Of a stretch of DNA of 64,000 bases, positions 42,392 through 52,047 are shown piece after piece. This DNA comes from Rhizodiscina lignyota. Lineage: Eukaryota; Ascomycota; Dothideomycetes; Aulographales; Rhizodiscinaceae. The stretch covers positions 806,001-870,000 of the forward strand of contig ML978131.1 of NCBI GenBank assembly GCA_010015805.1, written 5' to 3'. The position numbers were made by a program, and so were the translations under genes. Within the stretch, counting starts at the first letter, position 1; the number at the start of each line of letters is the position of its first letter. Under the pieces are notes generated by a model. That model was given only the letters and a program-made list of their open reading frames with translations. It was not told the DNA's origin and did not search any database.

Positions 42392-42940
42392 TCAGCGGTG
42401 GTATCCCACGAGGCTCGCGCACCTTGTGCAGTAGTAGAGGTTCGTGCCAAAGCTCACCATGCCACTTGTAGCAGGGTCAGCGCCAGGCCTGGCATGGCGA
42501 TGGCAGCGGCAGCAGCGCATGGCGGGATTGAAGTTCTCAGAGTCTGATGACGTGCTGCTGTCCGTGGAATCGGCGCTTTCAGCTGATGATGACTGGAGCG
42601 CTAGGTGCTTGTCGTTTTGGATGGGCTGTGGCTGCGGACGAGATGCATACGCAGCGCTCGTCTGAAGTTGGAGGAGTTTTGAGGTGCGGTCCATGGCAGC
42701 TTGTCGTACTGGCCGTTGAGGCTTAGGGCGGAGAGCTAATAACGGATGGCTTGGGTCTGAGGGAGTTTCTGGTAGATATGGCGGCGAGGTGATTGGGTTC
42801 CCCTCTGAAGAGGCGTTGCTTGAAGCGTAGGAAGACGAAGTGTTATGGTGGGGGAAGGGAAGAGAGAAGTAGCAAGATGTTGCAGGACTTGGAGGGGAAG
42901 AGTCGGTAGATGTGTGGGTTAAATTGGTGACTTGCATCAT
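42392..42940 (-). CDS. small protein with C-terminal Cys4 zinc-ribbon-like motif
   Basis: 182 residues from the first ATG of the frame (MMQVTNLTH). The frame is open upstream without an ATG, so an unseen exon is possible. The N-terminal 130 residues are Ser/Pro/Thr-rich and disordered. The C-terminus carries two Cys pairs, CCRCHRHA and YYCTRC, separated by about 23 residues including GMVSFGTNLYY, which looks like a zinc ribbon and ends GYHR. Similar short proteins occur widely in filamentous ascomycetes with no known function. The family statement is from memory. Confidence 0.6.
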   Translation of the reverse strand: MMQVTNLTHTSTDSSPPSPATSCYFSLPFPHHNTSSSYASSNASSEGNPITSPPYLPETPSDPSHPLLALRPKPQRPVRQAAMDRTSKLLQLQTSAAYASRPQPQPIQNDKHLALQSSSAESADSTDSSTSSDSENFNPAMRCCRCHRHARPGADPATSGMVSFGTNLYYCTRCASLVGYHR

Positions 42941-43167
42941 CCGCAGGAGTCGATCGTGATCTTGGAGTGGGCCGGAAGAAAAGACAGCGCTGGGCGGAAC
43001 AGGCACCGTGGACGTGGATCTTCGGGGCCTTGTGAATGGAGAGGGCCGGTGGGTGTGTCAAGTGTCGACTGACGAAGAATGTATCGATGCAGGCGAAGGA
43101 GCAGATGGGGACACCCTCTTCTTCAGTAGCGGAGCGCAAAGCGTGAGGTGAGCGTGATTCATACTTA

Positions 43168-43485
43168 TTATCCTAGAGCATCTGTGGCATTCTTAAAGCC
43201 GCGTAGGGCGCGTGCAGACGCCAATAAGCAAAGTGCTGCTGCCTCTGTTGCGTCCGCGTGTTCCGAGCTACGTTTGAGGGCGGAGTCGTCGACGTCGCGT
43301 TCAGATCGAGATTTTCTCTGCGCCATCGTAAATCTGCCGGTGGCTGCCCGGGGCTTGCAGCTGCCAACGGCTCGCGCTGCCATTCGCCCGGCAAATGCCT
43401 CTCGGCCTTGGCGGAAACAGCGAACGCGCACGCCTTCCATCACTTCCGAGGAACTCCAATTGCGCACCCCTGGACTGCAACCCAT
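43168..43485 (-). CDS. possible small ORF upstream of the zinc-ribbon gene
   Basis: 105 codons beginning MGCSPGVRNW, with a later in-frame Met (MAQRKSRSERDVDDSALKR) and an Ala-rich helical-looking end (ATEAAALCLLASARALRG). The region is GC-rich and the opposite strand is also open over the same span, so open length alone means little. It could be a 5' exon or an independent small protein. Not recognised. Confidence 0.22.
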   Translation of the reverse strand: MGCSPGVRNWSSSEVMEGVRVRCFRQGREAFAGRMAARAVGSCKPRAATGRFTMAQRKSRSERDVDDSALKRSSEHADATEAAALCLLASARALRGFKNATDALG

Positions 43486-45963
43486 CACCAGAATCACCCT
43501 GAGCGTGTTTCTTTGCACTTTTCATACTGCATCAATTCAAAGTCATTGTTACTCTCTAACCCCTCTGTCTTGACTCACGCTCTCCATCCTCCTCGGCGCA
43601 CCCGGGAGCTTTCGATGCGGACCCGTCTGGACCGCAGCCTGAGGGATTTAGGCCCTGGATCTCACCTCTCACCTCCCACTCACGCCACGGAGCCGCAATT
43701 GTTCTTAACGTCGGAGCCTTATACTTCCACGCTTTTCCGCAGCGCTCTGTGCATAGTCCGCTCAAGTCCCTATGCGCCTCCGTTAGACTGTCGTGGGATC
43801 CGTTAGAAGCGGTCTTCTCGACCCGGCCTGAAGCCCCCCTCACCGGTATCACGAACCGTGCCGCTCGCAACGTTCGAGAACTTTTTCGTAGCCTTTCATT
43901 CTATCCATCCTGTTGCACCTTGAATTAAATCTCCGGTCTTATCTGCAAGTGCACTTCCCTTCATCTAGCATGCGGTACGGACCGTGGCGTGTACGTGCCT
44001 GAATCACAGTGTTCTAGACTCGTCCATGGCGAGTAGGCTATTCTTCCCTCTCCCGTCAGGTGTCTTCGCTGAGCCTCTGCTCAGAGCTTATCAGATTACG
44101 CGGTTGTAACGTAATCATCGTATTCTCTCTTGGTAGCATCTTGCATCCCTCCTTTTTCCGTTAACGCATGTGCCTGAATTACGCTCACTTCAAAAGTCAC
44201 CGAGAGTGGCGGAAGATTAAACATAGGTCTTTCCACAACATCTAGATGCTCCATCCACTCGTATCAGCGGAGCTGTATTGCGCCTTGCGACCTTGTTGTC
44301 TTCAATTGTTAGCAGCCTTGTTGTAGGGCTATGAAACGGACTAAATGGCGGCCCGCGTGCACCATGCAAGACCGCGGTCTGGACCGCCAACAGGGACCAA
44401 TTTTTCCATCTCCTGACTCCTCGTGGACTTCCAAACGGCAATACGGCATCTCCGGGGACTCCAGCTCGTTCTTCAGAGCCACACGGGAATTCGCGCTTCT
44501 GCAGATGTTACCAGTTCCTTCAGTGGTGGAATCGAAGCACCGCCTCGCTGGAACGCCCGTTTTTTGGCTGAAGTCTAATGTGGCTTCAAATCCTCCCAAC
44601 GGTAGAGTCGGCCCCGTGCTGAGCAGTGCAGCGTTGCAATATCGTGTCCTCGAGCGAACCTGCCTCGAACATGGCTTGGTTAGTCACGACTTCAGAGCCG
44701 TGCTCATATCGAACGCCTTAATCAGCTCGTATAGCACCTGACTTGGAGGAAGCAATCCATTCTCCCTGCACGTGTATAGATTTGTCCAATCGAGCTAGGA
44801 TTAAACTCTGATGTGGCAGCACCCTGCTTCCGTAGAAGGGCTCCAAGGAATGACAATAATTCCCTCGCCGGCATAGGAGGTCGGCCCGTTCTAGCCCTCT
44901 GCAACATTACCGACCAGCCGGTCGGGATAGGTATCTTTCAACATCTTCGGGCTTTACCTAACTCTATCAAGAATTGGCGATTCTCGGCCTTCATCTGATA
45001 ATCACCTCAATGGTCTATCATAATGACATTCAAACCTTCTTAGGCTGCAAGCTCCTAGGGGATATGAACGTAAGATCTGATGCATGTTAGCTTGTGCTTC
45101 ATCCCCTATGACTGTAATGATGACAGATTAAGAGAACGGCCATTTTCAGATCTCGCTCCGTAGAGTCTGTCAAGATGAGATTCTCATGATCTGGAATAAC
45201 GCACCAAGTGAAGAGATCTATTGGATTCAAGTCGTGCAGCGACATCTACCCCCTAGTGAAGGGTACTCGACTTTCGCGATAGTCGCCTCCGCGGAGCTCA
45301 CACAAAGCTCCGAGAGTGCGCTCAGCTGTGTTACTTGCGGACTTCATCCTCGGCTTTCTGCCCTTTAGAGACCCATCTTCGTCACTCAGTGCTGGCGTCA
45401 ATACGTTCACTCAACAATCTAGACGTCCTATCCAGGTTTCTTGCAAGTTACGCGCTTTGAGACAGTTCCTTCAATGCGTCTCGACGATGAAGCCATTCAC
45501 CTCGGCATGGATTCAATGGACGAATGTTCAAGACGGAGTGCGATACCATCCCAAGATAGAATACGATCTATGCAGTTGTATTCCTCTAGATCCTAGGCAG
45601 GTTCCTTCTAGACTTTGGCTCAGTTGCTTTGACCTCATGCAGTGCCACGTACAGCTGCATAGAATTCTCCTTTCAGCCAGTTTTCTGCAAGGCGAGGCTC
45701 CAGATGCGATCTGAATTCCGAGAATCAAGATATGTTACTGTAGGATGCGCCGGCAGAACGATACTGTTCTGGAAGCATTACCGGCTTATCCATGCCTATT
45801 CTACATCATTTCTATCCAGTGTTGAATGCTTCAATCCGGCCTCCAGCTCCTGCAAACACGAGATCCCGTTCTTTACTTTGTGTCATGACTAACGTCTACG
45901 AGTCTTCGGCCAAGTTCTTCACACCACCAGCTAATTCTTCCTCAGTCTCAATCACGCGGCCCC
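43486..45963. other. gene-poor stretch with weak coding-like fragments
   Basis: About 2.5 kb without a supportable gene. A plus-strand frame at 44331-44741 (136 codons) and pieces around 45316-45890 have protein-like stretches in more than one phase but no recognisable domain and no workable splice model. They may be decayed genes. Confidence 0.35.
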
Positions 45964-46836
45964 TCACGCACTCTCATCCAGCCCACACCCCTCCCACCAA
46001 GTCCTCCCGCCTTCTTTCACCCTCTGTGTTGCAACTTCGCCCTTCTCCTCATACAGTTGCGCACTACCTCTCTCCCCAAATGCTTCGTAGAATGCTCTCA
46101 AATTCGGATACCCCTTCACCGCGTCCCTTCCATACACATCCTTCTCCTTGTCAATCCCACCTGTCGTAACATCAACCCCGTACACTTCCTTCGTAAACTC
46201 GCAGAACTGATACAGCACCACATCTGCAATCGTCACCGCCGTCTCTTCATCTTTCAAGCTCTCCCAATATTGCCCCGACCGAGAGAGCTGGGCTTCGACG
46301 GCCGCGAGCTGCCGGTGCGTCCAGCGAAGGGACTCGTAAGCTGCGGAAGGGAGTTTGAGGGGGCCAAGGCCAGTACCAAAGAGTCGGACGGGATTCCATG
46401 TGGGGAGGAGTTCGTCTGCGAGACGGAGCGACTCCTCGTAACGGGCGCGAGTGAGCGGGTCGGCGGCCGCGAGCGGACGCATGGGCCGGCTTTGGGGGAA
46501 GCCGTACGCGCCAGCGGTGCAGAGGCCTTCGAGGTAGGCCACTATGGCCAGGGATTGACTAACATGCTCATATCCATTCGCATCCTCAGCTGCTGGAGAT
46601 GACGGCCGAGTAGTGGCGTTGGGACACAGAAGTTCATTGGGAATAGCGAGGATTGGCAAGCTGCCTTTGGGTCTGGGTGGGAAGCCTGGTGCGGCGGTGT
46701 CGCCGTGCTGCGGATCGGAGACGCGCACGATGGTGACGAGGCGGGAGGGGATACGTTTCTCGCGGAGGTAGATTATCACGCGGCGAGGATAGGGCATCCA
46801 AGGGTAAACGTAGAGGAGGTGTGGGCGGATGATCAT
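45964..46836 (-). CDS. glutathione S-transferase-like protein
   Basis: Single exon of 290 residues. The N-terminal part is thioredoxin-like (LLYVYPWMPYPRRVIIYLREKRI, split by turns), with FPPRPKGSLPILAIP supplying the cis-Pro region, then a SQSLAIVAYLE motif equivalent to the conserved ES(R/Q)AI helix of GSTs. The C-terminal part is helical (RARYEESLRLADELLP; YWESLKDEETAVTIADVVLYQF with the N-capping-type Asp; YPNLRAFYEAFGER). An insertion (NATTRPSSPAAEDANGY) lies between the two domains. A role in glutathione conjugation or detoxification is likely; the class is unclear. Confidence 0.82.
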   Translation of the reverse strand: MIIRPHLLYVYPWMPYPRRVIIYLREKRIPSRLVTIVRVSDPQHGDTAAPGFPPRPKGSLPILAIPNELLCPNATTRPSSPAAEDANGYEHVSQSLAIVAYLEGLCTAGAYGFPQSRPMRPLAAADPLTRARYEESLRLADELLPTWNPVRLFGTGLGPLKLPSAAYESLRWTHRQLAAVEAQLSRSGQYWESLKDEETAVTIADVVLYQFCEFTKEVYGVDVTTGGIDKEKDVYGRDAVKGYPNLRAFYEAFGERGSAQLYEEKGEVATQRVKEGGRTWWEGCGLDESA

Positions 46837-46908
46837 GTTTCTAAATGGTTTTATGGTATAGACAGCTGCGAGTGATAGTGCTAAGATGAGATTGAAGACG
46901 GTATTGTG

Positions 46909-46944
46909 GATGATATTGTAGATGATATTGCAGATGATATTGCA
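46909..46944. repeat. 12-bp tandem repeat, three copies
   Basis: Three consecutive copies of gatgatattg followed by ta, ca and ca, in the promoter side of the GST-like gene. A likely variable-number tract. Confidence 0.75.
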
Positions 46945-47367
46945 TACTAGCCTTCATCATAATTCCATTTATACTTCGTAGTCCAAGAAGACAAGTTCGG
47001 AATGCCGAATAAATTCCCGATTATCATTCCGAATTCCAGTATCAAGAAGTTACCGATCACCTCTAATGAAGACGCCGAATCATGTCGTACACAGGAAAGA
47101 GGCGAACTCGCCGAGATGTTTCCGCCTGTCTAGTATACAACCGCAGACCATCCTCAAAGCTCAGCCCCTTCCCACTTCTTTTTCCTCTTCGCAGAATGCG
47201 CAGAATATTATCCTCGGTCCGCCAATAGTCGCCGTTCCATACTTCGTTCCTACACGCGGCCGCGCTGGCCGGTCTGTAGCATTGGTCGCAGTTGAGTTCT
47301 CTGCCTTGAAGAAAGATTCGTCAAATAGTTCTTGAAAGTCGGTTTTGGTTGCTTCCGCCAGTCCATC
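46945..47367. other. intergenic, promoter side of GST-like gene
   Basis: About 420 bp up to the 3' end of the alkyltransferase-like gene. A local repeat of ttccgaat-type words (46996-47040) is seen. No gene. Confidence 0.4.
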
Positions 47368-47853
47368 TCACACCTTAAAATCACTCCACCACCTCCACTT
47401 ATCAACCAGCATGCCGTCCTTATTAAACTTCACCCCCTCACTCTGCAGCAGATCGAGCTTCTTCTCGCAATTGATGCCACTCGGGGCCTTCTCCCAGTCA
47501 CCCTTGAAGCCGCCGATGTACTGCTCCCTGGTTAGCATACCTTGTCCTCTACGTAGTTTGGATCGTGGAAGACATACGCCTGTGCTCGCAATGCATCGAT
47601 GACACGGCACCTCGGGCGCGAAGGGATTGTTCCTCATCGCTCCGCCAATTGCACGCGGCGAGCTGTTCAAAGCTTTCGCCATTGCCGCGTAGCTAGTGAT
47701 TTTGCCCTCGGGGACTTGCAGGAGGAGGTTGTACACGCGGGCTTGGTACTCGGATACGGCGGCGGAGTTGAAGCCCGGCATGATCGTTCCTTTCGTCGTT
47801 GATTTCTTGGTCTTGGGGGCTGGTTTTGCGACTTTGGCGAGGGTGCGCGACAT
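47368..47853 (-). CDS. O6-alkylguanine-DNA alkyltransferase-like protein
   Basis: Exons 47853-47578 and 47520-47368, 142 residues. The DNA-binding and active-site domain of MGMT is recognisable: VYNLLLQVPEGKITSYAAMA, NSSPRAIGGAMRNNPF and VPCHRCIASTG with the reactive Cys of the PCHR motif intact, so a suicidal alkyl-transfer DNA repair role is plausible. The 57-nt intron (47521-47577; gtatgt, gctaac, gggagcag) is a multiple of three and contains no stop, so an unspliced message would encode 19 extra residues inside the conserved STG-YIGGFKGDWEKAP block. I call it an intron because removing it restores that block. A second in-frame start (MPGFNSAAV) is at 47781. The basic leader could be a nuclear signal. 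Confidence 0.85.
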   Translation of the reverse strand: MSRTLAKVAKPAPKTKKSTTKGTIMPGFNSAAVSEYQARVYNLLLQVPEGKITSYAAMAKALNSSPRAIGGAMRNNPFAPEVPCHRCIASTGVCLPRSKLRRGQGMLTREQYIGGFKGDWEKAPSGINCEKKLDLLQSEGVKFNKDGMLVDKWRWWSDFKV

Positions 47854-48017
47854 GCTGAGAGTTCGGATGATTCCTGGAATATTTCCTGCTACTTATGGAT
47901 GCTGGAGACGCACTGGTGGTGATGATGAGTCGACTGGAAGTGGCGACGACGCGATTTATATGGCGCGTGTGGTGACGCCTGAGCACGTGAGAGGCTTAAA
48001 TGCCATTTGGCGCTCTG

Positions 48018-48022
48018 ATTGG
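48018..48022 (-). promoter_or_regulatory. CCAAT box upstream of alkyltransferase gene
   Basis: TGACCAATCAG on the minus strand, about 165 bp upstream of the alkyltransferase start codon. Matches the core bound by the HAP/CBF complex. Motif only. Confidence 0.4.
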
Positions 48023-48436
48023 TCAGTTTGTGAACATGTTGCTTTGGTATTCCGCATCGTCCTGCAGGATGTCTCCGCGGCCGACGATTCATATGACGGA
48101 ATGGCTTCAATTCAGGGTTTGAATTGATATTGAAGCGGAAATACTCAGAGTCATAATTAGAATCCTAATCATTGTGTTTGAGATCGCCGTCTACATATGT
48201 AAAGGCATGCGGCGGACATCATTCGGAGCACTTTTGGTGACATTCTCCGGCTACAAGGAGCTTGGCTAGATGTCTTGAGATCTAGACTGCGTAAAGAAGT
48301 GAAACTTCACTCCGAGCATCTTCACTAAGACTATAAGCTGGATCCATCTCTACTGTGCATTCAAAGCTGAATGTGCTTGAGGTTAAGTTGGTACCCCGCG
48401 GAGAGATCAGAGCAGGGGGGGGGGAGGAATGCCCTG

Positions 48437-48441
48437 ATTGG
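48437..48441 (-). promoter_or_regulatory. CCAAT box (reverse) upstream of cyclophilin-40
   Basis: CTGATTGGCC, reverse orientation CCAAT, about 147 bp upstream of the cyclophilin start codon and 25 bp from the heat-shock element. Motif only. Confidence 0.4.
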
Positions 48442-48466
48442 CCAAAATGTGACCCCACAAGACATG

Positions 48467-48479
48467 GAAGCTTCAAGAA
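48467..48479 (+). promoter_or_regulatory. perfect heat-shock element (three units)
   Basis: GAAgcTTCaaGAA, three alternating units with exact 2-nt spacing, the canonical Hsf1 binding arrangement. It lies about 110 bp before the start codon of cyclophilin-40, an Hsp90 co-chaperone whose yeast counterpart is heat-shock inducible. Confidence 0.7.
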
Positions 48480-48587
48480 AATAGAGCTGCGCCTTCATGC
48501 TCCTTAACGCTTCAATTCCTCCTCGACTCACCGCTTTCAGGCTGAATAATCTTCTCTATAGCTTCGGTACCTCTAACATCCTCAAAG

Positions 48588-49926
48588 ATGGCAGCAGAGA
48601 ACGGTGCAGGTGAGCCTTGAGCGAATTCCACAGCGTTGAGCAACGTTTGCTAACAACTGAACAGCACCTGCGAAGCGCAGCCGCGTCTTCTTCGACATCT
48701 CCATTGGCAAGGTTCCAGCAGGCCGTGTAGCTTTCGAACTAGTAAGATCTACCCATTTAACTCTTTTATGGGACATGCTAACTCTTATCTGCAGTACAAT
48801 GACAGCAAGTATCCTTCCAAACCCTCAGCCTCGCGTTCCCACTGACCTCCCTCCAGTCGTCCCCAAAACCGCAGAAAACTTTCGCGCCCTCTGCACCGGC
48901 GAGAAGGGCCCCGGCAAGTCCGGTAAACCGCTCCATTACAAGGGCTCCGTCTTCCACCGCGTCATCAAGTCCTTCATGATCCAAGGCGGAGACTTCACGG
49001 CGGGCAATGGCACAGGCGGCGAGAGCATATACGGCGAGAAGTTCGAGGACGAGAACTTTGCGCTCAAGCACGAAAAGCCGTTCCTGCTAAGCATGGCAAA
49101 TGCTGGTCCGGGCACGAATGGCAGCCAGTTCTTCGTGACGACGGTGCCGACGCCGCATTTGGACGACAAGCATGTTGTGTTTGGCGAGGTGATTTCGGGC
49201 AAGAGCATAATTAGGCAAGTCGAGAATCTCAAGACTACGCCGAATGACAAACCGGAAAAGGATACGATAATAACGGGTATGTCAAACGCATTCAAATTGG
49301 ATTGACTGGTTTCAGTAACACAGACAGATTGTGGCGAGCTACTTGGTGAAGCATATGACAAGGCAACCGAGAAGGTGCCAGACGCGACAGGCGACCCGTA
49401 CGAGGACTATCCCGACGATCAAGGCAAAGATCTGTCAGGCCAGGAGATCCTCAAGATCGCGACAGACCTGAAAGATATGGGCAACAAGGCCTTCAAGGCA
49501 GGCCACAACGCTCTTGCTCTGGCCAAATACGAGAAGGGCATCCGCTATCTGCACGAGTATCCCGCGGCACAGGAGACTGACCCTCCAGAACTCTTCCCTA
49601 AGCTCACGGCGCTGAAAGTCTCGCTGTACAACAACAGCGCGATGCTGCAGAACAAGACGGGCGACTACGATGGTGCGATCACGAGCGCCACGTACGCGCT
49701 GAACCTGGCAGATGTGGGAGACGCGGACAAGGCCAAGGCGTACTTCCGCCGCGCGCAGGCACGAAGCTCGAAAAGGGCCGACGACGAGGCCATCAAGGAC
49801 CTGGAAGAGGCGAAGAAATATGCGCCAAACGACGGTGCGATCCTCAAGGAGCTTGCTGCGGCCAAGGCGAGGGCATCACAGAGGTTGAAGAAGGAGAAGG
49901 AGGCATACAAAAAGTTCTTCGACTAA
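48588..49926 (+). CDS. cyclophilin-40 type peptidyl-prolyl isomerase (Hsp90 co-chaperone)
   Basis: Five exons: 48588-48609, 48665-48741, 48795-48804, 48857-49276 and 49328-49926; 375 residues, phases consistent. N-terminal cyclophilin domain ([55 protein letters not shown] with the catalytic Arg, [22 protein letters not shown]). The C-terminal half has TPR repeats ([50 protein letters not shown]) with Lys/Asn/Arg positions of the carboxylate clamp that binds the EEVD tail of Hsp90. It corresponds to Cyp40/Cpr6/Cpr7. Exon 3 is only 10 nt, and the following intron has a GC donor (gcaagt); both are required to keep the frame through [12 protein letters not shown]. Confidence 0.95.
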
Positions 49927-50817
49927 GATTCATGCGTGGTATGTGCAAGGGGTCCCGGGAGCGCCACGATGACGTGAATAAGATCTGGGTGTAGCTGGTT
50001 CTATTGGACGGCTATTGCCAATATTCAAGCACCAGGGCGAAAGTTGAAACTAGACAGTGCAGCGGCGCGTCCTTCCAAGGTAGGATTCTGGAATTCCTTG
50101 GAGGTTAGATTTGCCCTTTTCAGCAAGGGAGTGAGGAGCATTGGCCCTAGATGCTCGAACAATGGTAGCTATGAATAGATGAGAAAATGTAAACGAATGC
50201 GGAAAAGTAAGGAGTTACGAGAGCGCGCTCGAAAACACGCTGAAACGACGCGTTTGAAAGGGATTCCGGTCGTAGCCGTCAGCGCTAGGGCTGAGCAGTC
50301 TGTTCCTGACAGGAGATGGAGCAAAGACGAGCTCGGTTTGTCGCTCAGCGCAGCCCGATTCGTGCCTCCAGGCCATGCACGATGCAGGATGACGACGATA
50401 GGGGACCGCGTCGGGGAAGGTCGCAGTGCACGGTCAGCTGCCTCCCTTTGATGCACCCAACTCTCTTCCCACTGCTGCCCACCTCTCCTCCCAAGCGCCC
50501 GGAATTGAACACCACAGTATCGTCGTCTTCTCTTCGCAATTGTGTGCGTGATCTTTGGGGCTTGTCTGCCTCAGATCGAGCGTTGGCACGCGACCCTGCA
50601 TTCCTGATTGGGCCTGGCTTGACCCTGCAAAAGCCACAACCGAGAAGCGCACCTGGCACAGCTGCCCGTCCGACCCTCTCCCACATCAACTCACCGAGAA
50701 CATTGCGCGGCCGCCTACGCACTTCAGGACAAGTATCCTTCAGCAGCCTCTTCTCTTTCTGCTCGATCGTCCACCATTTCACAGCATTGAGGGCGCGACC
50801 CCTCTGACAAGCACCGG
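49927..50817. other. intergenic and leader of the disordered protein gene
   Basis: About 890 bp. GC-rich part from 50450 onwards has several overlapping frames and CT-rich tracts typical of a fungal promoter and 5' leader. No supported gene. Confidence 0.45.
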
Positions 50818-52047
50818 ATGTCTGCTTCGTTAGACTCAACGCAGGCCACGGGCGAAGGGCTCCCAACCAGCAGCAATGACGTGACAATGGCCAACGACAG
50901 CGATGCTACACCTCAGGCATCGCTGAAGGAGAAGGATAAGGACGGCAAGAAGCGCCGCTTCTTCGGCCTGGGCAAGAGGAAGGAATCCTCTGAGAAGACA
51001 CCCACCAAGTCTAGCACCAGCACCAGCACCCCGACCACTGTCACCTCACCATCAAATAAAGATACTGCTCAACCTCTCGAAATCCCTCGTCCAGCACCGC
51101 GATCACCGCCTACTGGTGCTCAGAGTTCCCTCTCCGCCGCTGCCTCACCGGCCCGATCGTCGCGATATCGCTCGTCGTCTCCGCGCCTGCATTCCCCAGC
51201 GTCCTCGCTAATCTTCGAGCGCAACGTGCAGGATGATCGCATCCCGGACGACATGTCTGCTAACATACCATCGCATATTCAGACTGAGGACTACATCCCG
51301 GCGGTGCTGGAAGCGAGCTCGCTCGCAATCACGGACGAGCATCTCAACCCGGACGAGGTCGAAATCGTGATGCACGCGGCGCACCAGCCGGCCGCAGAAA
51401 AGGTACATGTAGCAAGCGGCGCTGGCACTCTGACGCCAGGTGCGAGCGACACCAGCGCGATAAGTCCTATCCAGGGCCTCTCGCCCATCGAGGACTTCGG
51501 CATGAACCTGCACCAATCGCTCGAGTCGACGCAGAATTCGGTCGCAAATCAATTCGCCCCGCCAGGCGACGACGCAAACAGCAGCTACGGCGGGTACGAC
51601 ACGCACGACGTGCGCCGTCTCAGCTTCATCTCCTTCGCCGACGTCGTGCAGAGTGAGCATGTTGAAAGCAGCCGGGATAGCGTCATGCATATGAGTTTGA
51701 GTCTGAGCGGCAGCACGGCGAACAGGAGCCCGAGTCCGGTGAGGAGTCCTGCGAGCAGTCATGGTGTGGGAGGTGGGACAAGCCCGCCGACGAGTGGGGC
51801 ACCGAGTATGAAGGGGTTGGATATTGGTGCTGCGACGACGAGTGGGAAGGGAACTGGTGCGGGTGCGGGCATGAGGGTGACGTCAGGCAGTCCGACGACG
51901 GTACCGCATAGTCCTCGTACGGAGGGCGGTGGGGAGATTGTGGTGGAGACGATGAGACAGGCGCTGCAGCATACGGAGAGTGGTGATTTGGTGCCTAAGA
52001 GCGCGGTTGAGAGGGGCGAGGGAGAGGAGTCCCATGTGTTTAGATGA
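50818..52047 (+). CDS. disordered Ser/Thr/Pro-rich protein, function unknown
   Basis: Single exon, 409 residues. A short basic motif near residue 45 (KKRRFFGLGKRKE) could be a nuclear signal or membrane-binding patch. Most of the protein is low-complexity with many SP and TP sites (SPRLHSP, SPSPVRSP, SPTTVPHSPR), suggesting proline-directed phosphorylation. A more conserved-looking segment lies at about 135-190 (IFERNVQDDRIPDDMSANI, then PSHIQTEDYIPAVLEASSLA and LNPDEVEIVMH). Such proteins occur across Pezizomycotina without assigned function; I do not know one for this family. Confidence 0.75.
   Translation: MSASLDSTQATGEGLPTSSNDVTMANDSDATPQASLKEKDKDGKKRRFFGLGKRKESSEKTPTKSSTSTSTPTTVTSPSNKDTAQPLEIPRPAPRSPPTGAQSSLSAAASPARSSRYRSSSPRLHSPASSLIFERNVQDDRIPDDMSANIPSHIQTEDYIPAVLEASSLAITDEHLNPDEVEIVMHAAHQPAAEKVHVASGAGTLTPGASDTSAISPIQGLSPIEDFGMNLHQSLESTQNSVANQFAPPGDDANSSYGGYDTHDVRRLSFISFADVVQSEHVESSRDSVMHMSLSLSGSTANRSPSPVRSPASSHGVGGGTSPPTSGAPSMKGLDIGAATTSGKGTGAGAGMRVTSGSPTTVPHSPRTEGGGEIVVETMRQALQHTESGDLVPKSAVERGEGEESHVFR

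Larger units (their letters stand above)
47854..48587. promoter_or_regulatory. divergent promoter region, alkyltransferase / cyclophilin-40
   Basis: 734 bp between outward-pointing genes. Contains a CCAAT box for each gene, a heat-shock element near the cyclophilin gene and a run of ten G (48415-48424). Confidence 0.6.

Noticed and set aside
44331-44741. 136-codon plus-strand frame in the gene-poor stretch
   Set aside because: Protein-like in parts but no domain, no clear promoter or splice partners, and the opposite strand is open too; kept only as a note.
48415-48424. Run of ten G as a quadruplex or origin signal
   Set aside because: A single G run without further G tracts nearby; simple slippage is enough to explain it.
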